A DNA stretch of 64,000 bases, from positions 1,550,001 to 1,614,000 of the forward strand of contig OZ014423.1 of the NCBI GenBank assembly GCA_963965975.1. The letters are read 5' to 3'. The notes under the pieces were generated by a model. That model was not told where the DNA came from. It saw only the letters and a list, made by a program, of their open reading frames with translations, and did no database searches. Position 1 is the first letter of the stretch; every line of letters begins with the position of its first letter. Below, piece after piece: positions 45,901-59,499 of the stretch. Origin of the DNA: Xestospongia bergquistia (Eukaryota; Porifera; Demospongiae; Haplosclerida; Petrosiidae). The translations under genes and the position numbers were made by a program.

Positions 45901-48900
45901 GTTTAACTGTCTTTGAATAGAAAAACTGCAAAAGATTAATTGTTTGTATGTTCTTTGAAAATATCTTAATCTATATAACCACCCCTTCTCTGTGATAGTT
46001 TGAATTTGAGCTGGGCTAGTGAGTACTTTCTCCTCCTTGTTACTGGAGCTAAAGGAGATAGTACTTTTAAGTCAACAGACTCTTGTTAAGCTCCTCTTTG
46101 GCCCTCCTCTTACCCAGATAGGACAGTAAGGTTGACTGTTTAAAGTTTGGGGAGGTTCTAGTAGACCATAGTGGTCTCTCTAACACAAACTATTAAACAA
46201 TGATCTCTCTTACTAATGTTTATTACCTCTATGTATACTAGAGGATATTGATTGTAGTGTATGTTAAGTGGTTAATAGTTAACATTACGTGATCCACTAA
46301 TGTTACTAACACTACCTCTAGGTTTTTATAAATAGATTTATAATTTGACTGTAGTCTCATGTCTATTACTAGTTACAGAGTTGAAGTTTAGATTAGAAGG
46401 ATTACTAAATATGTAGTTACATAGTTATGTACTGAGAGTCTCCCTTTCAGTAGCATTACTATCCTAGTATTGAAAAATTTACTAGTTTTTCATGATTCAT
46501 AACTTTTACTTAACATGCTTACAAACATGAAAATATATTGTGCAAAATCCTTTGAATAATTATTGCTAACCTTTTGTCCACAAATTTATAACATGTGAAA
46601 GTAATCCAATGTATGGCAATCTATACATCATTACTGAGTGTAGTGTCTTAAATATCAACTAAGATTTATTTCTGCTATAGTGTCTACTAGTTCAATTTTG
46701 AGGAGTTTATTTCATTTTTATTTACTAATTGATGAATTAGTTGTAGAAGTTTTATCATGAGTAGACAGTTGTAGTTTTTTATTAGTCCTTGAAGTTAGCA
46801 TAATATTGTGTTTTGGATCATATAAGTCAGTGAATGAAACAAGATTTAGCAAAAGACACAGTTGATTGTTTCTGGTATACTATAATGTAGTCAACGTTTT
46901 ACAGAAATCATATTATTATAGTGGATTTTATTTTATTGTATTGATAAATCAAATTTACTTGAACAACAATTTTTCTAATGAACTGATCTGGTTATTGTTC
47001 CTCATAGACTATGAACTTTGTATTTCTCCTCCTCTGAGAGAGAGAGAGAGGAGGGCCATGAGGGGCTTAGCAAGAATTTGTTGACTTTGATCTGCTATCT
47101 ATCTAGCCTTCAAAATATTGAATTCAAACAGTCCATAGAGAAAGAAGGGTGGATAAACCATAGCTACATGTACTATAAACTCACAGTGAACCTCGTTAGA
47201 AAGTGTAAGTGAGACAATCAGTCATAATGAACTAGATAATACCTACATCAAACATTGACTAAGATTAGTGTACAAACACATCAATAGTTAGTCTTTTTAG
47301 TGGTCATGAAGTATGATATATTACATACACAACCTAGACTCCATATAATACATAATAGAACTAATCTATTCTTCTACTTAAGTTACCATTATACCATGCA
47401 GTTTGCTCAAATAGGTTGATGTATACTCTAAAATAAATATTATATTTATCTATTACCAGTATGTGATTATAGCCTGCTATCTGTTACTGTTTACCAACCC
47501 AAAGGTCAGTAGAGGGCAGGATGTAGACTAGTATATATATGTATCTATATTCAAATGAACACTAACAATAAAATAGGATGGATCTTGTCTTATCATATGA
47601 GTGACACATGGACAGTAATAGATAATGTTTTAAATTCTATCTCATACATATAGTCACTGGTTTATAAAATTAAGACCTTATTAATACATTAATAAATTGA
47701 CTTTAATGTGGACAGAAACAAGTAAAGGAAATATTAACTGTTTAGCAAGTTATATGATGACTAAGTTGTATCCATAGTCCATTATTAGGGATCAGTAATA
47801 GTCAAGTGGTCTATTGAAGATAAGCAATTTAAATAATGGAGGTTGCTCAGTATATGAGTCCAAGACTGGACCTATCACTATCCCTTTAAAAAGTTTAGGC
47901 ACCATACATCTAAATTATTTCTGTTTGCATAGAGAAGAACTCTTATTAGGAATAGTAATTAAATAACTTATAGGATATATTGTCTGCTCACTTTGAGAGT
48001 AAGGTATTTATAAACAAGCAGTGATCATCTACCCACACATTTAAAGGGAGAACTGGTCTGTGGCTAGTTTGAATACACTAACCCTTCTCTTTGGTAGTGG
48101 TCTGGTTAGTTAGAACCTCCCTACCACATCTACTGAGAGAGAGGAGGGTCATGAGGGGCTTAGCAAGAGTTTGTTGACTTAAATCTCCTATCTGTTTAGC
48201 CTTCAAAACATTGAATTCAAACATTCCACAGAGAAGGGGTGGATCTACCCACAGGCACTGTAAAACTGATTAGGCATAAGTGAACAAAACAGATGGTACA
48301 GTGGTGACACACTTTGGGAATCTATACAGTTCATCTATAATTAATCAAAACAGTATCAAGATTAGTATATAGACACATCAATAGTTATAGTCTTTTTAGT
48401 GGTCACAAAGTATGATATATTACAACCTTCTAATCTAGACTCTATACAATACATTTTCAGGTCTGTAACCAAATTAATGATTAATACATAATAGAATAAA
48501 TTTATTATACACTAATCCTTCACTTTGGTAGTGGTCTGGTTAGTTAGAACCTTCCTACTACATCTACTGACAGAGGAGGGCCATAGCAAGAGTTTGTTAT
48601 CTTAGAACTTTTTAGACACAAGGAAGGGATTGACTTTACTTAAATTCAAATTGTCACAAAGAAGGGGTGGGTTGTATGATGCCCTTTGCTAACAAACACT
48701 ATTAATAATATAACAGTTACTAAGAAGAAATGAGATATAATTGTACTACTTAAATCTTTTAGAACAAGAAATGATGACCTGGTCTATACAATAAACTAGA
48801 TATCTTTAACAACTGGTATCATTTAACATAATGTACTACAATACTAATACTATGTGAAGAAAGACTAAGTTACCTTACATAACAACCTAGAAGTAGTATT

Positions 48901-50789
48901 TGTAATATTAGTGGATTATGTAATGTTTGAATTAACTATTAATCACTTAACATAGACTACAGTTATTATCCTATAGTATACATAGAGGTAGTAAACATTA
49001 GTAAGAGAGATCATTGTTTTCTGGTCTAATAGTTTGTGTTAGAGAGATCACTATGGTCAACTAGAACCTCCCCAAACTTTAAACAGTCAACCGTACTGTC
49101 CTATCTGAGAGAGAGGAGGGCCAAGAGGAGCTTAGAAAGAGTCTGTTGACTTAGATCCACTATCTCCTTTAGCTCCAGTAACAAGGAGGAGGAAATAACT
49201 TACTAGCCCAGCTCAAATTCAAACTATCACAGAGAAGGGGTGGTTAGGTCTATGTGCTTTTTAAAATCAAACAGTCAAAATTTCTAATATCTTTAAACCA
49301 TGTGGACACACATGTACAATTCTAGGTAGTATTTGTAAGTGTTGTTCATTACTCCATAAGTTAGTCAAGTTATAGTATTGTGGTTTATTATTAGTAGTAG
49401 TAGTATAACTTAATTTAAAAGTAACCTGCCTTCTGTTACCACATCTTTACTAAACACATACACACTCATGCAAATGTAGCTTGTAAACACATGTGATCAT
49501 CTACTGTCAAAGTCCTCAAAGATAACTTCAACAACCAAGGCTTCTCCTCAAAATACAGGTTTGTGCTCTTTGTATTATAGTGAGATCAGTTACTTACTAT
49601 ATAGTTAAAACACTTTTTAACCATCAAATGTTAAAAGAAACCACTCTTATGCAGCCACATCTTAACTATGTATTTATATCCCATAAATCAAACTAGCACA
49701 CTAGTATGTCTGAGAAATTGGCTATTAGTGAGTATAAAGGATTTATTGATAACAATTTCTTGTCTTATAGCTCTAGCTGAAACTCTTGACTGCAAAGTTT
49801 ATGTTACTAAAGAGAAGTATCGTGTGTTGAACTGTCTGGAATCTGACAAGATAGCCTCACGAGTGTTATGTCAACATCCTGTTACTGCATCTATTCATGT
49901 TGTCCCCATTAATAAAATGAATGTTGAGGTAATAGAACTTGCTCGTAAAATGTGATGAGTGAAAATCAGAGAAAATAATATCAAAATAATATCATTTATT
50001 GTATTGTTATCACTTTAGGAGTTGACTAGTTATCTTAGTCAATTTAATACATATTATAGTACTTTATTGGCTTTTAAACCAACTGGATGGACCTATAGTA
50101 ACAAGGTGACTACTCTCTCCAGTATCAGACCCCTAATAAGAGGTCCGGTAACTATTTATGGTAAGTAAACTTTAACATGACAAATACGTCAAGTTCAAAC
50201 TGTGTCTTAGTAGGCATAGTAGCATTATCATTAAAACAACTGACTATCTCCTAAAACTTAGTATCTTCTTAGATCCTATTATTAATTTAGTGATTTTATA
50301 AGACATATTGTGACTTACCATCTTTTAATTAGTAATTTTCTGAACACTGTCCAAACTTGATATAATTTTATTGTGTGATATTAATAGTGCAAAGTTTAGC
50401 AATTGAAACTATAGTTGTTGTAATTAATAGATTACGTTAAAAAATATGGCTTAATTAAAGTTTTGATTAGCATAATAATAGTTGTGGTAAAGTTGTAACA
50501 ATAAATTGTTGACTTTCTGTATTACATTACTTGTGTACTTCTCTCCTCTCTCTCTCTCTTTCTTCCATAAGGTGTTCCATATAGTGAACACAGCAGTTTC
50601 TCAGAGTTAAAAGACTTTGTCCAGTATATAAAACCAGACAAAATCATCTCAACAGTGGGTGGAGTCAAAGTTAGGAGGGATGCAGAGACTCAATGTTATC
50701 AATGGTTACAAGAGGGACTTTCTCGTACATCTCCTGTAAAAGATGGCCCTGTACAAACTACCCTTCACGATCACTTCATGAAAAAATAA
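39956..50789 (+). CDS. DCLRE1A: SNM1A/DCLRE1A DNA interstrand-crosslink repair nuclease
   Basis: Exons 39956-40856, 41682-41815, 42001-42122, 42440-42501, 42548-42629, 42726-42871, 49771-49928, 50019-50160 and 50572-50789 join in frame to encode 654 aa. The C-terminal half is the metallo-beta-lactamase/beta-CASP nuclease: [22 protein letters not shown] with the HxHxDH motif, [52 protein letters not shown] and [10 protein letters not shown]. The enzyme is a 5'-3' exonuclease that digests past crosslinks. The N-terminal 300 residues are low complexity, with a consensus PCNA-binding box QRSLDCFF at 199-206. I see no UBZ zinc finger, unlike vertebrates, and the protein is much shorter. The C-terminus adds QTTLHDHF, a second PIP-like motif. 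The sixth intron is 6.9 kb and contains a giant inverted repeat. Confidence 0.95.
40857..41681 (+). other. First intron of SNM1A
   Basis: This 825 bp intron has CATGTTAACATG palindromes in two places, near 41328 and 41402, each within a loosely repeated phrase of about 70 bp. Nothing else is recognisable. Confidence 0.55.
42942..45550 (+). repeat. Left arm of giant inverted repeat
   Basis: This arm is built from modules starting CCACCCCTTCT at about 43278, 43849, 44278 and 45448. Two blocks within it, 44020-44393 and 45213-45550, are also direct repeats of each other. Confidence 0.9.
45551..47034 (+). repeat. Spacer of giant inverted repeat, with a further module copy
   Basis: The spacer is mostly unique AT-rich sequence, but 45978-46335 is a direct copy of 43277-43640 from the left arm. 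It differs at scattered positions and by small gaps. Confidence 0.88.
47035..49573 (-). repeat. Right arm of giant inverted repeat
   Basis: This is the reverse complement of the left arm. It contains inverted modules ending GGGGTGG (or close) at about 47152, 48242, 48670 and 49243. Confidence 0.9.
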
Positions 50790-51011
50790 TCTTCAGTATA
50801 TAACATTGTAATATTAACTCATTTTTAGTACTATTGTAAATGTCTGTGTCACCTTGCTAATACAACTAATAAAGGGGAGGGGTCTAGCTTGATAAACTAA
50901 CCAACTTTGATTTGACACTCATTGTCTTCTGCATTCAAATGTTATGTTGAACTATTAAATCAATATTATTATCAACAATTAACAACATAATTATTATCTC
51001 TATATCAGTTC

Positions 51012-53474
51012 TCAAGGCACATCTCGACGTGGTTTTGCCCCACGGCCTCGTGTAGGTAGTGGACCAGAAGGTTCAGATGAAGACTTAGGATTACGAATTG
51101 TCTCGTCTACTGATAAAATCAGAGTTGCTGCCTCTATAGCTCCAGTGATAGCATTGATCTTAACAACTGCTGGCTCCCAAACACATGCTTCAAAATTATC
51201 GGCAACATCTTCACGTGTTATATCAACACCGTACCATAATTTGCCTGTAAGAGAGAGAAAGAATGTATACTCTTGTTATCAAGTGACTCCATCCATACCT
51301 TGTGAGTGTAATTGTCTAAGTCGATTGAGAATATTAGTTGAGTCAAACCCAGCATTATCACACAGTTGACGTGGGATGACCTCCAGGGACTTGGCAACAG
51401 AAGCAATAATGAGCTGTTCTTTACCAGCAATTGTACGAGAGAAATCACGAAGATATTTGCTCAATTCCATCTCAATAGCTCCACCTCCTAATGAAACAAG
51501 AAATAAATTGACCACACAACATATGAATACACTAAAAAGTCACAGGAATTAAGCTTTCCACTAGTAAATAATTTTAGCGTGGTCTCCCTCTCTTACCGGC
51601 TACAACAGCGTCATTCTTTAAAGTTCTCCTAACAATCATGATGGCATCGTGAAGTGAGCGTTCTGTCTCTTCAATAAACTGTTCAGCTCCACCACGTAAA
51701 ATCAGAGTACAAGTCTTGGCTTCAGGACATCCAGTGAACAAATTAAATCTAACCAAAAAAAGATAAGACACCAACAACACTACTAATCCCACCTTTCTCC
51801 ACCAATTTGATGCTCTTCAAAATTCTCACAGCATCCGAGTACATCTTCAGTCAGACTATTGACTGATGTTTGTATAGCTCCACCACACGCCTTCATAGTA
51901 CGACGAAGATCTTCCTCTGGGACCCGCCCAGCACAGAACACATCCCTAAGAGAGAGAAATGTATATACATATACACATGTAGTGTTATTTACCTGTCAGC
52001 AAAGTATTGTGTGGCTACATCTCCAATGGGGAGCTTAGAGAGGACTACTTTAGCTCCACTAGCGACTATTTTTTCTAATTTATCATAAAGTATGCTCCAT
52101 TCTGCATCAACAATTTTTTGGTATTCCTACAAGAAATGATTGAGTTTGTTTTAATAAATCTATCATTATCAAAATGACAACGTAGGACAAACTTACCTCA
52201 ACATTATCAATGCGTATTTCAGCATTCTCCTTTTCAGCTTTTAGTTCTAACTCAACATTAAGAAGTGCTATCTTTGGATTCTTATATTTCTTTGGCTGCA
52301 TCTCAAAACCGGCATATGAAAATGTCTTCTTGAAAGCCACTCCAGCAATCAATTGAGATTCCTAGAAGAAAGGATTACAGAATTAAATACAACATTGTCT
52401 AACCTCTAGTGATCCTCCTGTGATCTTCTTGATGCCAATCATATTAAGTGGTAACATTTCATCTAACAAGTTTACTGCATCAACTACCATCTTTGAAAAG
52501 AAGTCTTTCTGACGTGCAATAAGTTTAGAACTAAGAGCTGTTGCTGCACATTTTTCTAGTAATTGTCTTTGCTCTCTATTTATCAAACAACAAATACACA
52601 CAATATATACATTTATATCTATTTCTCTTACACTGGATCTTCTTTCTTGACATGAACAGCAATTTCTTTGATTTTTGCAAGAGCAAGTTGAGCTGCTTTC
52701 CTCAAGCCTCTAATAATGATCTGAGAATGGACGTTGTCTTCAACAAAAGACTTGCAGTTCTTAAGTATCTCCCCAGCAATCAACACCACAGAGGTAGTAC
52801 CATCACCGACCTAATAAAGGCATCACATTTCACAGCATGTTCTTCAACATGAGCTATAAAAACTTACTTCAGCATCTTGTGAGAGAGATATATCTACTAA
52901 TGTCTTTGCAGCTGGATGTACAACGTCTAACAATTTCATAATGGTAGCTCCATCATTTGAAATAGTAGTTTTCCCTAACATTAAAACAAAGATCATAACA
53001 ACAGACATATCAGTATATACTCACAAACTGTCTTACCATGTCCATCAACTATTAATTTATCCATTCCTCTTGGACCAAGAGTGGAGCGTATAGCATCCAC
53101 GACTGCTTCACATGCATTGATATTACTAATGATCTGGGGTTTCCCCTGACTTGTATCAGTACCCTCCTTCAACAAGATGATTGGTGCTTGCTGTGAGAGA
53201 TAAAGGGTGGAGTCAAGGAGGGGGAAGCATGACTGATTATGCAATATAACAGATATATTAACTTCTTCTATTAACAGATTATTTTACAAGTATGAAACTA
53301 ATACATGTACTATAATTATTATTATAGTTTAATTTATAATAACCAGACTTGGAGCAACAAGTCAGTGTATTGTTCGGTATAAATATAATAATTACAAAAT
53401 TTTAACATTTTTCGTTGAAAAAGAAAGTCCATTTTGAAGTCATAATAGGAAAAAAAAGAAAGTAAACTCACCAT
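51012..53474 (-). CDS. CCT7: CCT7, eta subunit of the cytosolic TRiC/CCT chaperonin
   Basis: About eleven minus-strand exons encode a near full-length group II chaperonin subunit. The first coding exon appears to hold only the start codon (ATG then GTGAGT at 53471). The next exon, 53190-53037, reads [19 protein letters not shown], aligning directly with the human start [14 protein letters not shown]. The ATP-site motifs [11 protein letters not shown] and GDGTTSV are present, as are eta-specific [52 protein letters not shown] and LWYGVDI. The C-terminus ends in an RGRG-type tail ([13 protein letters not shown]). The frame stays open upstream to an ATG at 53585, which would add 37 residues. TRiC folds actin, tubulin and many other proteins. 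Confidence 0.95.
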
Positions 53475-53585
53475 TCTGTAATGGCTGTTAATAACACGTG
53501 GTCCTCTAGAGTACTGGTATAAACGGAGTTTTACTACTACCACGTGGCTAGATTTTGTTTGTGCTGAGGTACCAGCAGTGGTCAT

Positions 53586-53844
53586 AACTACAATTTTGAT
53601 GAATACTTACTAAGGGACCAAACCTACAATATTATGACCTGTTCTACCAGTTCTATGACAACGATGGGCCAACAGGAGCAGACTGTTTTGTCAAGTCATT
53701 GATTGAATGCAGAAGAAAAGAAAAAAAGCAAGACACAAACTTATAGTGCCAACATGGTGGTCAAAGCATCAAAATACAGTGTATATAAAGAGTTGTATTT
53801 GCAGAAAAAAATTGATATAGATATTGTCATCATTATAGATCTAA
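53586..53844. promoter_or_regulatory. Divergent intergenic region CCT7 / Ig-FN3 protein
   Basis: About 260 bp lie between the furthest CCT7 upstream ATG and the start of the secreted protein. No clear promoter motif was recognised. Confidence 0.35.
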
Positions 53845-56386
53845 ATGGCAAAAGTACTCGTTTTTATTTTAATTCTATTGGCCTTGCTATTAGAGAAAAT
53901 AGCATGTCAAACTCCTCCAGATTTACCTGGAAATGGTGAGCCTCTCCTCTCAATATTTCATACTTTTTTCTACAGGTACTAGGTTCTTTTTTAATGGGCC
54001 ATTATCAAACATATCTCAAATACTTTCCACTCGTTTGGGTAATGGACAGAACTCAGAGAACATTTTGTGGTGTCAGAGTTCTGATACCTCGTCTATATTA
54101 TCTTGGGTGCTTCCAGATGGTTCTGTATTAACTGGCGATTCCAGTGGTGGTGGACTTCAAGTTGTATCATTTCCTGGAGTCATTGGACTCTTTGCTCCTG
54201 GTGGGGCTAGTCAAATACAATTCCTAGGAATTTATATCTGCAGAGTAGAACAAATGTCAACAGTTACAGATGATTTGAAGATATGGATTTTAAACTGTGA
54301 GTTACATAAGTAATCATATAATATCAAATTTCTTTTTATATACTTAGCTGAAAGTCTTCCATTACTGGATGCTGCTACTCAACAGTGTCAAGTGATAACC
54401 ATTACTCCACCTATAAAGGCAAATTTGACTGTTGAAGTAATGGGTGGACCACCTCGAACAATCAGATGTCGAGATCAGTTAAACCAACCAATCAATACTG
54501 TAGTTTTAATTCAAATACTAAGAGCTATAGTCCCAGCGCGAGTTCTAGTGATTGTTATGTTCATATCTCCTAGTCGTCCTAGTAATGTTACTTGTGAAGT
54601 GAGTAATGAAGCTGGGAATGGCGGGACATTTGAATGTAAACTGAATAGTGAGTCAGTCCTCCAGTTACTAATGACAATTTCTTTTATAAATTTCAGGGAA
54701 AATCCCATCACCGCCCACACAAGGTTTCAACTTAATCTATATTATTTTTATAGCTAATTGATGTTATATTTTTCCACTTTATAGGTGTGTCTCTTTTTCT
54801 GTCAAATTCTGGGTCTGAACTGCCACCAAATTCTCAAATTAGTGTCTTTGCTGTCAACGCTTTTGAAGGCCTATGGTGTCTAACTTCCAACCTCACAAGA
54901 GGCATATCTTCATGGATACTACCTGATGGCACAACTCTTAATTCTAGCTTTCCTTCTGCACAGGGTGCTCAGGTGATCGAAGAACCAGGAGCTCTAGGTC
55001 TGTTTGCTTCATTTAATTCAACTAGACTATTTTTACTTGGAATTTACATTTGTCGTACCTTTGATATCAATGGTCACCTACGAGAAGTAAATGTATTAAT
55101 AACAGACCCACTCCGTAAGTTTTATTTAAGAAATGTAATAACAAACGTTTGTATGTTGTCATGCTCTCCTTTGTATTGTTAGAGTTGTCTGGACCAGTAA
55201 TTAACCAGGGTTCTGCTCAGTGTTCAATTTCTACAGCTCAACCACTATCACTTCTCCTTAGATTGGAGATAACGAAGGGAGCACCCATAGCTGCAGAGTG
55301 TTTTGATGAGGCTAACAACCAATCTTTGGTTATTACTAATACCTCTATTACTGTCTTACAACCTCTTGTACCAGTACGATATGCCATAGCAATTATTTTT
55401 ATTATCCCATTTAGTCGAGGGCGATATACTTGTTTTGTTCGTAATACTTTAGGCCGATCTGAGAATACCACTTGTGTAGTTGAAGGTATATTAATACTTA
55501 CTTCTTTGGTACTTAACTATCTGTCTTAATATTGCAGGCAGTAATTTGTTACCTCCAACAGATGTGGAAGCTATTAGGAGTCGAGATGATCCTACTACCA
55601 TTCTAGTAACTTGGGATTGTCCCACACCAACAAATCCATTCTTGGTTGGGTTTGAGGTTATATTTGTAGCTGGAAATGGTAGTATAACTAGGGTCATTGA
55701 AGGACCTGATTCTGAAGAAGCACTTGTAACTGGTCTTAGCCCTTTCCAAAATTATACTATTACTGTAGTTGCACTAGGAGGCTTTAATAACGGAACTGTT
55801 GCACTTCCTAGTGAACCAAGTATTCCCACTTTTATTCCTGAATTGAGAGCCTCTTGTCTTCCAGCTCATGGCCACAGAATCACACTGACACTAAAACGAA
55901 AACGGCAACCTTTGGATGTGTCTGGTCTTTGTAGTGATGTTGATCAGTTGTTTTTGTTGCTTGCAATCAATTCCACACTTGTCAATACTAAAGCTTTAGA
56001 TCCACAATGTAGCCTTGCTAGATCAAGGAATTTCAACTGTCAAGAAGGTGGAATGAAACCAGGAGAGAAAAAGGATGATCTTGAGATTGAAATCATAGTC
56101 TTGGTTCTTTGTAATCCTTGTGAGGTACTCAATTCTGATGAGGAGAGACCTCGAATGAAAAGGCCACCTCGTAAAGTTCTCAAAGACAAGATGGTTCCCA
56201 AGAAAGTTGTCATTAAAAATAAGAGATATGATGTGAAGTCAAAAGATGAAGGGAAGGAGGGTATCTTCTGTGACAGTGTCCCTGCTGAAATGGAGGATAC
56301 TTGTGGTAAGCATGTTATGAGACTGTATCATGTACATTAATCTGTTTTTCTTTCTTGCAGACTGCCCAAAAGAATGTATTCTTTGA
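53845..56386 (+). CDS. Secreted protein with four Ig-like domains, an FN3 domain and a basic Cys-containing tail
   Basis: Exons 53845-53935, 53976-54296, 54348-54647, 54697-54723, 54785-55114, 55183-55485, 55538-56305 and 56361-56386 join in frame to encode 721 aa. A signal peptide (MAKVLVFILILLALLLEKIA) starts the protein. Two paired units follow. Each has a V-like domain (LWC ... WVLPDGS or WILPDGT ... LGIYICR) and a second domain (CRDQ or CFDE ... VTCEVSNEAGNGG or YTCFVRNTLGRSE). They are joined by a proline linker from a 27 nt exon. An FN3 domain comes next (PPTDVEAIRSRDDPTTILVTWD). The last 160 residues contain about nine cysteines and a very basic stretch (RMKRPPRKVLKDKM, KKVVIKNKRYDVK), ending CDCPKECIL. 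There is no membrane helix, so it is probably extracellular. I do not know a named homologue; other Ig/FN3 surface proteins are its nearest comparison. Confidence 0.75.
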
Positions 56387-56553
56387 AATACTTCCACAAT
56401 TAAACAATTATCATTCATTGCAATTCATTGTATTGTAGTTTTCTTTATAATTATTTATTCATTCATTAATTAAAAATACTATTATAATATTATTCATAGC
56501 TTATTGATAGTCTAAGTAGATAGTAGTGAAAGGGTTAATTAATAACTTCCAAG

Positions 56554-58838
<2,285 letters not shown>

Positions 58839-59450
58839 TACATTTTACTAATAACACTGACATTAATTGTAGTCTTTAATTAAATCAGCAAATAGTTACT
58901 CTCAATTTATAAATGGTTTATGTTAATTGATATACAAGAGTTGGGTTCCAAATTTGTTAGAAACAATGCCAAGACCTACCAGATATTTAAATAATAACCA
59001 TTATTTAATTTAATTTCCATACTTACTGGGAATTTTTAAACTGATTGAAATCCTGAAATCTAATGTACTATTATATAATCTACACAAACAAACAACAGCA
59101 TGTATGTCACCATAGCAACAATTACTTTAGCAAAACATTTGTAAGTTCATTCATATGATTGATCCTGTATAGATCTTGTAGATCTTATGAATTCATCAGG
59201 TGTGTCCTTTGTACATATTTAACATTCACTGGTAGTGACAGTCTGATCTACATTAACTAATGAGCACTGTAAGTTGACTTATTAAATAGTACAATTGTCT
59301 ACTGAATGAACTTTGTGTTATAATAGGATGGACATGTTTAATAGTCACTGGTAGTGATGATCTGATCTATCTACATTAACTGATGAATATAGTAAGTTAT
59401 ATGTTATAGGACAGTCTTTTACTAAGCATATACTTTTAATTTTGAAATTG
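58839..59450. repeat. Intergenic region with a diverged direct repeat
   Basis: The phrase TTTAACATTCACTGGTAGTG ... GATCTACATTAACT at about 59218-59276 recurs in altered form at 59333-59396. At 59150-59185 there is a copy of CATTCATATGAT.GATCCTGTATAGATCTTG, which also occurs at the 3' end of the MFSD1-like gene (60445-60475). This suggests the neighbourhood has been shuffled by local duplications. Confidence 0.6.
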
Positions 59451-59499
59451 TAATATTCCATTGTTGTCTATTATAATCATACTGATTTTTTTCACAACT

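Larger units (their letters stand above)
42942..49573. repeat. Giant inverted repeat (foldback-type element) in SNM1A intron 6
   Basis: The left arm spans about 42942-45550 and the right arm about 47035-49573, with a spacer at 45551-47034. Paired landmarks give nearly constant coordinate sums (42942/49573, 43278/49243, 43849/48670, 44278/48242), so the outer 1.3 kb is collinear with few indels; the inner part has more. The outer ends read ACAAAGAG and CTCTTTGT. Long exact matches separated by scattered single differences indicate high identity by eye. No open reading frame of transposase type and no target-site duplication were recognised. Confidence 0.95.

Noticed and set aside
45476..47212. 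Open frames at 45476-45667 and 46866-47212 within the inverted repeat
   Set aside because: They are short, begin at arbitrary codons and consist of module sequence. There is no transposase or other domain.
42942..49573. CRISPR array
   Set aside because: Repeats are long (over 130 bp), irregularly spaced and inverted, and the host is eukaryotic.
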